Source of the DNA: Halorubrum aethiopicum
GTDB lineage: Archaea > Halobacteriota > Halobacteria > Halobacteriales > Haloferacaceae
Length of the DNA: 64,000 bases
NCBI RefSeq assembly: GCF_001542905.1
Contig: NZ_LOAJ01000001.1
Span: 248,001-312,000 of the forward strand
Direction of reading: 5' to 3'
How positions within the stretch are numbered: position 1 is the first letter of the stretch; each line of letters begins with the position of its first letter. Of the stretch, positions 57,383 through 64,000 are shown piece by piece. The notes under the pieces are model-generated. The model did not search any database. It was not told the DNA's origin and saw only the letters and a list, made by a program, of their open reading frames with translations. A program made the translations under genes and the position numbers.

Positions 57383-57714
57383 TACAGCCGAAGCAACGAG
57401 CGATCGCGGTGGCGCGCCGGTGAGTGCCCGGAGGGCACGAACCGCCCGCGAGGGACGTGGCGAACGAAGTGAGCCACGAGGCTGGGGAGGCGTGAGGTGC
57501 GGGGCGGTTGCGGTCGGGTGGGACTCAAAGGGGCAGCCGGCTCCGGGAAGACGACCGACGCAAGGACCGCAGGAGCGAACGCAGTGAGCGACGAGGACCA
57601 CAGCGAGGTCCTCGACCGGAGCCGGCTGGGGCTTTGGAGATGTTCTCCGTGATCGTAATCACCGCGCCAGCAACGATCATGTTTCTATCGGAGTAAGACC
57701 ACCTGTAACACCTG
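57383..57714 (+). repeat. Dispersed structured repeat, copy F (full length with tail)
   Basis: About 330 bases in plus orientation between the divergent hemC and sufS genes. Lead-in tacagccgaagcaacgag as in copy C. Hairpin 1 is GTGCCC/GGGCAC, a paired change from the GCGCCC/GGGCGC of copies A-C. Hairpin 2 is CGTGGC/GCCACG around gaacgaagtga, again a paired change. Hairpin 3 is CAAAG-GGG-CAGCCGGCTCCGG with CCGGAGCCGGCTG-GGG-CTTTG. The tail has gagtaagaccacctgtaaca. A partial 3' module (gtacgaccgagcggctggaa) follows at 57739-57770. Confidence 0.88.
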
Positions 57715-57921
57715 CCCTATAAGCCGGCGACGACGTACGACCGAGCGGCTGGAACGTTGGAGACGTTTCCAGTACCGGAGACGTTTCCAGTACCGCGATT
57801 CCACGATCCGTACCGTCTATCGGCCGGATCGCTCGGATCCCACGCGTCTGCGTAGATCCGCGATACGGGCAACACGTACCGGACCGAAGGTGTGTTAGTG
57901 CTCGGGGCTCTACTGCCGGCA

Positions 57922-59199
57922 ATGGGAGTTCAAGAACAGTACCCGTTCGACGTGGGGGCCATCCGCGACGACTTCCCGATCCTCGATCGGTCCGTCGGCG
58001 GCGATCCCACCTCGCCCGGGCAGGACGAGACGGACGACGTCGACCTCGTCTACCTCGACAACGCGGCGACGTCGCACACCCCGGACCCGGTCGTCGATCG
58101 GATCGCCGACTACTACCGGAGCTACAACTCCAACGTCCACCGCGGGATCCACCAGCTGAGCCAGGAGGCGTCGGTGGCCTACGAGGAGGCCCACGACGTC
58201 GTCGCCGACTTCATCGGCGCGAACGGCCGCGAGGAGGTGATCTTCACGAAGAACACGACGGAGGCGATGAACCTCGTCGCGTACGCGTGGGGGCTCGAGG
58301 AGCTCGGCCCCGGCGACAACGTCGTGCTCACGCAGATGGAACACCACGCCTCGCTCGTCACCTGGCAGCAGATCGGCAAGCGGACGGGCGCGGAGGTGCG
58401 GTTCGTCGAGGTGACTGACGAGGGGAGACTCGACATGGCCGACGCCGCGGCGAAGATCGACGACGACACGGCGATGGTGTCGGCGGTCCACGTCTCGAAC
58501 ACGCTCGGGACGATCAACCCGATCCGCGAGCTGGCCGACCTGGCGCACGACCACGACGGGCTGATCTTCGCGGACGCGGCCCAGTCGGTGCCGAACCGCC
58601 CCGTCGACGTCGACGATCTGGACGTCGACTTCCTCGCCTTCTCGGGTCACAAGATGTGCGGGCCGACCGGGATCGGCGCGCTGTACGGCCGGGAGGAGTT
58701 GCTGGAGTCGATGAGCCCGTACCTCTACGGCGGCGAGATGATCCGGAAGGTGACCTTCGAGGAGTCGACCTGGGAGGACCTCCCGTGGAAGTTCGAGGCC
58801 GGCACCCCCTCGATCGCCCAGGGGATCGGGTTCGCGGCCGCGATCGAGTACCTCGAGGAGGTCGGCATGGAGCGTATCGAGGAACACGAGCGCCTGCTCG
58901 CCGAGTACGCCTACGACCGCCTGACCGACCTCGGCGGGGTGGATATCTACGGCCCGCCGGGCGACGAGCGCGGCGGCCTCGTCGCCTTCAACGTCGAGGG
59001 CGTCCACGCCCACGACCTCTCGAGCGTCCTCAACGACTACGGCGTCGCGATCCGCGCGGGCGACCACTGTACCCAGCCGCTCCACGACGAACTGGGCGTC
59101 GCCGCCTCCGCGCGCGCCTCCTTCTACCTCTACAACACCGTCGAGGAGGTTGACGCCCTCGTCGACGCGGTCCGCGAGGCCCGCGACCTCTTCGCCTGA
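57922..59199 (+). CDS. sufS: Cysteine desulfurase, SufS type
   Basis: 425 residues from the ATG at 57922. PLP enzyme that removes sulfur from cysteine for Fe-S assembly. Motifs: VYLDNAATSHTPDPVVDRIA, YNSNVHRGIHQLSQEASVAY, VIFTKNTTEAMNLVAYAWGL, VVLTQMEHHASLVTWQQIGK, LDVDFLAFSGHKMCGPTGIG (PLP Lys in SGHK), FEAGTPSIAQGIGFAAAIEY and the loop with the active cysteine AIRAGDHCTQPLHDELGV. Complete and of normal size for SufS. The scaffold gene sufU follows about 1 kb downstream. Confidence 0.96.
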   Translation: MGVQEQYPFDVGAIRDDFPILDRSVGGDPTSPGQDETDDVDLVYLDNAATSHTPDPVVDRIADYYRSYNSNVHRGIHQLSQEASVAYEEAHDVVADFIGANGREEVIFTKNTTEAMNLVAYAWGLEELGPGDNVVLTQMEHHASLVTWQQIGKRTGAEVRFVEVTDEGRLDMADAAAKIDDDTAMVSAVHVSNTLGTINPIRELADLAHDHDGLIFADAAQSVPNRPVDVDDLDVDFLAFSGHKMCGPTGIGALYGREELLESMSPYLYGGEMIRKVTFEESTWEDLPWKFEAGTPSIAQGIGFAAAIEYLEEVGMERIEEHERLLAEYAYDRLTDLGGVDIYGPPGDERGGLVAFNVEGVHAHDLSSVLNDYGVAIRAGDHCTQPLHDELGVAASARASFYLYNTVEEVDALVDAVREARDLFA

Positions 59200-59577
59200 C
59201 GGCCCGCGGCACCGAATCGTGACGCCCTCCGCACGCTGGAGCACGACGGCGGCTTCTGGCCCGTTCGTACCCGGTCGCCGGATCGGTGCTCCCTCATCGG
59301 ACCGCTCTCCGGCGTGGTCGGCGACGGTAGCTCGACGGCGACGACGTTCAACGGTTAAACGGGCTTAATCCGGGTAAATCCGGGGAGAGCATCGCTACGG
59401 TATACCCGTACGGAGCGCGTCGGGGGAAGCGTAATGACACCGATCGGGACGACGGACGACCGCTCTCGGGAGGCTCCAGCCGACCGCTTTCGACACCGGA
59501 CGTTCACCGTACTCGGCGAGGGCGTGAACACGAGGGCGACCGGTCGCCCGGGGCGCTCGCGTCGGCATCGCCATCGC
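59200..59577. other. 378-base intergenic region
   Basis: Between sufS and the receiver-like gene. Near 59361-59385 are two short direct repeats of aatccggg with TATA-like cttaatc and a second tatac at 59401. The promoter of the receiver-like gene probably lies here. In-frame extension of that gene upstream is possible but has no support. Confidence 0.4.
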
Positions 59578-60105
59578 ATGACAGAGTATACGCAGCCACC
59601 GACATCCGACGGCCGGACGAACGCGCACACCGCGGCAGGTGACTCGACGGAAGGCGACGACTCCGTCGTTCTACTTCACGTCGAGCCGGACCCGGGCTCC
59701 GCGGAGTTGCTGGCGGCGTTCGTGGAGCGGTTCGTGGAGGGAGTCGCGGTCCGGTCGGTCGCCGGGATGGAGCCGGCGCTCGACGCGGTCGACGAGGTCG
59801 ACTGCGTCGTGACCGAACAGCGGCTCCCCGACGGCTCGGGCGTCAAGCTGGTCGAGCGGCTTCGGAACCGAGGCGTCGAGGCGCCGGTCGTGTTCCACAC
59901 CACCTGTCGCGAGGACGGAACGAAAGCGCGGGCGCTCGAGGCCGGTGCGGACGCCTACTTCTCGAAGCGGTCGGAACGCGGACAGTACGGCCGCGTTCTC
60001 GAACGGCTCCACGGTCTCGTCGACGACGCTCGGACCGCCCGCACGACGACGGTCTCGCCGGAGACGCCGGGATCGTCCGCGGGAGCGCCGTCCTCGGAGC
60101 GGTAG
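59578..60105 (+). CDS. Receiver-domain protein with altered phosphorylation site
   Basis: 175 residues from the ATG at 59578 (MTEYTQPPTSDGRTNAHTAA). The receiver fold is clear: DSVVLLHVEPDPGSAELLAA, DEVDCVVTEQRLPDGSGVKL, APVVFHTTCREDGTKARALE, AGADAYFSKRSERGQYGRVL. The acidic pair is reduced (HVEPD), and the phospho-acceptor Asp position holds Glu (VVTEQ instead of VVSDY), while the Thr and Lys remain. The protein may be a fixed, phosphorylation-independent receiver. It has no DNA-binding domain. It lies between sufS and sufU on the same strand, but with its own upstream gap. Confidence 0.82.
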   Translation: MTEYTQPPTSDGRTNAHTAAGDSTEGDDSVVLLHVEPDPGSAELLAAFVERFVEGVAVRSVAGMEPALDAVDEVDCVVTEQRLPDGSGVKLVERLRNRGVEAPVVFHTTCREDGTKARALEAGADAYFSKRSERGQYGRVLERLHGLVDDARTARTTTVSPETPGSSAGAPSSER

Positions 60106-60240
60106 TCGCCCCTTCGTCGTCGTCATCCCCTCATCGTCGGCACTCGGTCACCGCGAGGGAACCGCTCGGCCGGTCTCGACTCGAACGACACCGCGGGCGA
60201 CGGAACCCTTTTGGCCCGCACTGGCGTATCTGCCCCTGAT

Positions 60241-60666
60241 ATGGGAACGGGCTCGGACATGTACCGACAGCAGATCCTCGACCACTACAAGAACCCGCGC
60301 AACTACGGGGAACTCGAGGATCCGGACTTCACACACGTCGGGGAGAACCCCTCCTGTGGCGACACGATCAAGGTCGACGTCGCCCTCGACGACGACGGCG
60401 AGACGATCGAGACGGTGGCGTTCACCGGCGACGGCTGCGCCATCTCGATGGCCTCCGCGAGCATGCTCTCCGAGCGGCTCCGCGGGATGACCGTCGACGA
60501 ACTCGACGCGCTCGACACCGACGACGTCACCGAGATGCTCGGCGTCGACATCTCCCCGATGCGGATCAAGTGCGCCGTGCTCGGCCGCCAGGTCGCCCAG
60601 GACGGCGCGAAGATCCACCGCGGCGAGCTCGATCCGGACGCCGACCGCACCCGCACAGAGGAGTGA
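60241..60666 (+). CDS. sufU: Fe-S cluster assembly scaffold SufU
   Basis: 141 residues from the ATG at 60241 (MGTGSDMYRQQILDHYKNPR). The three cluster-ligand cysteines are in ENPSCGDTIKVDVAL, FTGDGCAISMASASM and MRIKCAVLGRQVAQDG, with the conserved aspartate in SCGD. It accepts sulfur from SufS and donates clusters or acts as zinc-dependent sulfur acceptor. A TATA-like run (cttttggcc) is about 30 bases upstream. sufS lies upstream but is separated by the receiver-like gene. Confidence 0.94.
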   Translation: MGTGSDMYRQQILDHYKNPRNYGELEDPDFTHVGENPSCGDTIKVDVALDDDGETIETVAFTGDGCAISMASASMLSERLRGMTVDELDALDTDDVTEMLGVDISPMRIKCAVLGRQVAQDGAKIHRGELDPDADRTRTEE

Positions 60667-60800
60667 CCGCCGGTTCCGTCGACCCGACCGCGAGGACTGA
60701 CCGCCCTTTCTGACGGCTCTCCGTTCGGTTCCCAGCGTTGATACTCGGTCACGAACACATATGTAGGGGAACGCTCGTCGCTGGAACCACGTGAATATCC

Positions 60801-61166
60801 ATGGCAACCGTGTTCGGAGCGATCGGCGCTCAAACGTTCGTCGTGCTCGTGATCGCAGCCATCGGCGTCGTTCCGGTCGTGTTGTACCGGCGCGAGACGC
60901 CGACGGTGTTCCTCGTGCCCTACGCGTTCCTCGTCGTCGCCGCGTTCGCGACGAACGTCGAGAACCTCGTGGCTCCCGACCTGTTGAACCTCGCGGAACA
61001 CTACGTCGGTAACCTCGGCGCCGGGGTCTCGTTCGCGGCCGCCGCGTACCTGTACCGGCGGCGGACCATCGTCGCCGACGGGGACGACGCGGCCGGGGCG
61101 GCCGAGACGGTGCTCGACGCGGAGGGCGCCGCCGCGCCGTTGAATCCCGACGCGGAGGAGGCCTGA
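60801..61166 (+). CDS. Three-helix membrane protein preceding a chemoreceptor
   Basis: 121 residues. Three hydrophobic helices ([57 protein letters not shown]) and a hydrophilic Ala/Asp-rich tail from about 90. The chemoreceptor gene starts one base after its stop, so the two are co-translated. The size and helix layout of the two N-termini are alike (both about 95 residues with three helices and a charged loop after helix 1), so this may be a receptor or sensor subunit of the downstream protein (inference). Not recognised as a known family. Confidence 0.7.
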   Translation: MATVFGAIGAQTFVVLVIAAIGVVPVVLYRRETPTVFLVPYAFLVVAAFATNVENLVAPDLLNLAEHYVGNLGAGVSFAAAAYLYRRRTIVADGDDAAGAAETVLDAEGAAAPLNPDAEEA

Positions 61167-61167
61167 G

Positions 61168-62736
61168 ATGGTGCTCGGCGGACTGATCCCGATCGTCGAC
61201 GCGGTCGCGACGCTCGGGTTCCTCGTCGCCGCGGGCATCGGGGTCGCGAACTACCGCGACACGGACCTCGAACGGACGTTCTGGGCCGTCTTCGCCGGCG
61301 TCTCGGCAACCGGCGCGCTCTGGATGGGGCTCGTCACCGTGGAGTGGATCGGCATCCAGGGCGCGCTGATGGACTCGCTGAGCACGTCGCTACAGTCCAT
61401 CGTCATCGGCGTCTTCTCGATCGGTGCGGTGGGGACGATGGCCGTCGTCCAGGACCTCAAGCGCTCGCAGGCGGAGACGGAGCGTCAGCGCCGGGAGGTC
61501 GAGGCGGCCAGACGGGAGGCCGAACGCGCCCGCGCCGACGCCGAGGAGGAGCGGGAGACGGCGGAGGCGTTGAGCGAGCACCTCCAGACGAAGGCGCGAG
61601 CGTTCGGCGACGTGATGGGGCGCGCGGCGGACGGCGACCTGACGGAGCGCATGGAACCGGACGCCCGGTCCGAGGCGATGGCGGCGATCGCCGAGGCGTT
61701 CAACGAGATGATGGCGGAGTTCGAGGGGACGTTCGCCCGGCTTCGCGGGTTCGCGGACGAGGTGGCCGCGTCGAGCGAGCAGGTCACCGCGGGCGCCGGC
61801 GAGAGCCAGCGGGCGAGCGAGCAGGTGGCCGAGTCCATCCAGACGATCTCGGCCGACGCCGAGTCGCAGTCCGAGCGCCTCCGTGAGACCTCCGGGGAGA
61901 TGCAGAGCCTCTCCGGGACCGTCGAGGAGGTCGCGTCGTCCGCCGAGGAGATCGCGGCGCGGTCGGCGGAGACGGCGGAACTCGGACGCACCGGCCGGCG
62001 GGCGGCCGGCAACGCGATGGAGGAGATGAACGCCATCGAGGACGAGTCCGGCGACACGATCGAGGACGTGGAGTCGCTGGCGGGAGAGATCGCGGAGATC
62101 GGCGAGATAACGGACCTGATCACCGACATCGCCGAACAGACGAACATGCTCGCGTTGAACGCCTCCATCGAGGCCGCGCGGGTCGGAAAGGCCGGCGAGG
62201 GCTTCGCGGTCGTCGCCGACGAGATCAAGGAACTGGCGGCCGAGACGGCCGAGGCGACCGACGACATCGAGACGCGGATCGACGCCATCCAGTCGACCTC
62301 CACCGACGCCCTCTCCGGGATCCGGTCCGTCGACAGCCGGATCACGACCGGGGCGGACACGATCGAGGAGGCGCTCTCGGCGCTCGACGACATCGCCGAG
62401 AACGTCGAGGAGGCCAACCGGGGGATCCAGGAGATAAGCGACGCGACGGACGACCAGGCGAGTTCCACCGAGGAGGTCGCGAGCATGGTCGAGGACGTCG
62501 CGGAGTCCGCCCGACAGGTGAGCGCGGAGTCCGACAACGTGTCCGCGGCCGCAGAAGAGCAGACCTCGTCGCTGACGGAAGTCTCACGGAGCGCGTCGAC
62601 GCTCGCCGAGCGGGCGACCGAGCTTCGCGAGCGGCTCTCGGAGTTCTCGATCGACCACGCGGCGACCGCGAATCCGCAGGTGACCGGCGAACGCGATGGG
62701 ACGTCCGCCGCCGCGGACGGCGGGTTCGACTTCTGA
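61168..62736 (+). CDS. Methyl-accepting chemotaxis protein (halobacterial transducer)
   Basis: 522 residues. Three N-terminal helices (about 6-26, 36-58, 68-92), no outer sensor domain, then a coiled coil of charged repeats ([20 protein letters not shown], about 95-140), a HAMP-like segment ([20 protein letters not shown]) and the long signalling rod. The tip is [20 protein letters not shown] with [20 protein letters not shown], as in all MCPs. The glutamate/glutamine-rich methylation helices flank it. It would control CheA. Sensing must come through the membrane part, the coiled coil or the membrane protein encoded just upstream. Confidence 0.94.
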   Translation: MVLGGLIPIVDAVATLGFLVAAGIGVANYRDTDLERTFWAVFAGVSATGALWMGLVTVEWIGIQGALMDSLSTSLQSIVIGVFSIGAVGTMAVVQDLKRSQAETERQRREVEAARREAERARADAEEERETAEALSEHLQTKARAFGDVMGRAADGDLTERMEPDARSEAMAAIAEAFNEMMAEFEGTFARLRGFADEVAASSEQVTAGAGESQRASEQVAESIQTISADAESQSERLRETSGEMQSLSGTVEEVASSAEEIAARSAETAELGRTGRRAAGNAMEEMNAIEDESGDTIEDVESLAGEIAEIGEITDLITDIAEQTNMLALNASIEAARVGKAGEGFAVVADEIKELAAETAEATDDIETRIDAIQSTSTDALSGIRSVDSRITTGADTIEEALSALDDIAENVEEANRGIQEISDATDDQASSTEEVASMVEDVAESARQVSAESDNVSAAAEEQTSSLTEVSRSASTLAERATELRERLSEFSIDHAATANPQVTGERDGTSAAADGGFDF

Positions 62737-62819
62737 GATCGACTTCTGAGACCGTGACTCACGCACGGGCGTGAACCGCGGCCGCGGCGTTTTTCCACGC
62801 GAATCACGTTCACCCGCAC

Positions 62820-63563
62820 ATGAGCGACGAGTTCGACAAGGAAGCCGAACGCGAGAAGCTCCGCGAGAAGTTCGCGAAGGACGAGAAAAAGCGCGAGCAC
62901 ACCCAGCGGATGTCCGAACTGCTCTTACAGGGCGCGACGATGACGAACCGCCACTGCGACACGTGTGGCGACCCGATATTCCGACACGACGGCCGGGAGT
63001 TCTGCCCGACGTGTCACGCGACCGAGGACGGGTTCGAGGTCCCAGCGGCCGACGAGACCGGAGACCGCGGGACCGACGCGGGCGAGGGCGGCTCGACCGC
63101 GGACGCCGACCGGTCGGCGGCTCCGGAAACGACCCGGAACCGGGAGGGATCGGCGGCCGCCGCCAACGGCGACGCCGACGGTGACGCTCCCGCTGCGACC
63201 GACGCCCAAGCGAACGCCACGGCCGACGCCGCCCCGAACGTCTCGAACACCCCGAACGCCGCGGAACCGGCCGAGACCGGAGGCGGACGCGACGCTCCCG
63301 AGGCGGGCGGCGGACGGTCGCCGTCGAGGGCGTCGACGCCGCCGTCGACCGGGGAATCGCCGGACTCGGCGGGTACCGCCGCGCCCGTCGAAACTTCGCC
63401 CGGCGACGACGCGGCGGGCGGGATCGCCGCGGCTCGGGAGTCGCTGACGCGGACGCTGACCCGGTTCGCCCGCGCGGCGGAGGAGACGGACGACCCGCGC
63501 CGCGCCCGCGATCACCTGCACGCGGCGCGGGAGGCGGCGGAGGCGCTCGCGGCGCTCGACTGA
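62820..63563 (+). CDS. Sjogren/scleroderma autoantigen p27-like zinc-ribbon protein
   Basis: 247 residues. An N-terminal coiled helix (EAEREKLREKFAKDEKKREH) precedes MSELLLQGATMTNRHCDTCG, the archaeal autoantigen-p27 opening, and a zinc ribbon CDTCG...FCPTCH. A long low-complexity Ala/Asp/Thr linker (about 85-195) follows, and the end is helical (ESLTRTLTRFARAAEETDDP, HLHAAREAAEALAALD). Function unknown; a nucleic-acid or chromatin role has been suggested for the human homologue. In haloarchaea it often lies with topoisomerase or lipid genes; here a gene end follows convergently after copy G of the repeat. Confidence 0.87.
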   Translation: MSDEFDKEAEREKLREKFAKDEKKREHTQRMSELLLQGATMTNRHCDTCGDPIFRHDGREFCPTCHATEDGFEVPAADETGDRGTDAGEGGSTADADRSAAPETTRNREGSAAAANGDADGDAPAATDAQANATADAAPNVSNTPNAAEPAETGGGRDAPEAGGGRSPSRASTPPSTGESPDSAGTAAPVETSPGDDAAGGIAAARESLTRTLTRFARAAEETDDPRRARDHLHAAREAAEALAALD

Positions 63564-63582
63564 GACGACTCGGTTCCGTTAC

Positions 63583-63903
63583 TCGTTGCCGGCGCGGTGA
63601 GCGCCGGCAAAGGCCCAGTCGCTCGGTCGTACGTCGTTGCCGGCGCGGTGAACGTGACTGGGAAAAACACCTCCAAAGCCCCAGCCGTGAGGACTCGCGC
63701 GGCTCGTTGCGCTCCTCGCTCAGTCGCTATCGCTCCTTCGCTGCGGTGCTTACTTCGCCGTGCTTCGTCCTCACGGCTGCCCCTTTGAGTCCCACCCCAC
63801 CCCGCACAGCCCGCACCTCACGCCTCCCCAGCCTCGCTGCTCACTTCGTTCGCAGCGTCCCTCGCGGGCTCCTCGCGGCCGGTGGCCGCTCGGAGGCGCG
63901 CCG
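63583..63903 (-). repeat. Dispersed structured repeat, copy G, with partial 3' modules
   Basis: Minus orientation, between two convergent genes. Hairpin 1 is GCGGCC/GGCCGC. Hairpin 2 is CGCTGC/GCAGCG around gaacgaagtga. Hairpin 3 is CAAAG-GGG-CAGCCGTGAGGA with TCCTCACGGCTG-GGG-CTTTG. Two further partial 3' modules (accgcgccggcaacga followed by gtacgaccgagcgactgggc) extend it to 63583. Confidence 0.85.
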
Positions 63904-63924
63904 GAGCCTTAGTGGAAATCGACC

Positions 63925-64000
63925 CTATCGACCGCTCTCGACCGCCGTGCGCATCTCCTCGGCCAGCCGCTCGGCGCGGTCGGGGTCGGCGGACTCGGCG
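63925..64000 (-). CDS. C-terminal end of an unidentified protein (partial)
   Basis: On the minus strand the window edge reads AESADPDRAERLAEEMRTAV then ESGR and a TAG at 63925-63927. The helical, charged end looks like a real coding end, with GC-rich codon use as in neighbours. The fragment is too short (24 residues) to name; only its orientation, convergent with the zinc-ribbon gene, is clear. Confidence 0.55.
   Translation of the reverse strand, partial: AESADPDRAERLAEEMRTAVESGR

Overview
The window is chromosomal DNA of an extremely halophilic archaeon (class Halobacteria, most like Halorubrum and its relatives; the genus is an inference). The GC content is very high, most proteins are acidic, and exported lipoproteins carry twin-arginine signals ending in a lipobox. 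TATA elements sit about 26-30 bases before the start codon, so many transcripts are leaderless. One tRNA carries a bulge-helix-bulge intron, and many genes belong to haloarchaea-only families.

Layout. 1-8985: a phosphonate-type binding protein cut by the window edge, family-4 uracil-DNA glycosylase, glycerate 2-kinase, a membrane-anchored sulfite-oxidase-type molybdoenzyme with a tiny upstream ORF, DUF99, a metallo-hydrolase, a SpoIIM-like membrane protein and two Hsp20 chaperones. 9055-20795: two isoaspartyl methyltransferase paralogues, a HerA-like ATPase, a CrcB fluoride-exporter pair, the CCA-adding enzyme, tRNA-Asn (with intron) beside a PD-(D/E)XK nuclease, a CAT tRNA, a HAD phosphatase, UPF0146, archaemetzincin and a YgfZ-like folate protein. 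20832-30973: two PiT phosphate transporters, SecF-SecD, a cis-prenyltransferase-like protein without the catalytic motif, tRNA-Gly with a hairpin array behind it, tRNA-Thr, and a toxin-antitoxin pair whose toxin has an early stop. 30991-41268: a CBS-domain transporter, a DICT sensor, a complete Dpp-type ABC operon whose binding protein looks circularly permuted, and an IS6-type insertion sequence. 41420-48262: a dehydrogenase, a pterin-synthase homologue, an FAD oxidoreductase, a CDP-alcohol phosphatidyltransferase, small haloarchaeal proteins and a frameshifted rdgB. 48348-64000: a large hybrid histidine kinase, an amidohydrolase, a BASS transporter, the hemC-cobA-hemD operon, sufS and sufU with a degenerate receiver between them, a membrane protein plus chemoreceptor pair, and a zinc-ribbon protein.

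The most striking non-genic signal is a dispersed intergenic repeat with seven main copies in 64 kb (near 9.1, 11.9, 20.6, 42.6, 43.4, 57.5 and 63.8 kb). Its conserved blocks alternate with three hairpins whose stems differ between copies but keep pairing, as expected of a structured RNA or a structured mobile element. Copies lie in both orientations, never inside a gene, and twice form inverted pairs around short gene blocks. I do not recognise it as a named family.

The genes are mostly housekeeping (haem/sirohaem, Fe-S assembly, protein export, tRNA maturation, phosphate and peptide uptake). Signs of transfer or decay cluster at tRNA-Thr/toxin-antitoxin (30.0-31.0 kb) and the insertion sequence (40.6-41.3 kb).
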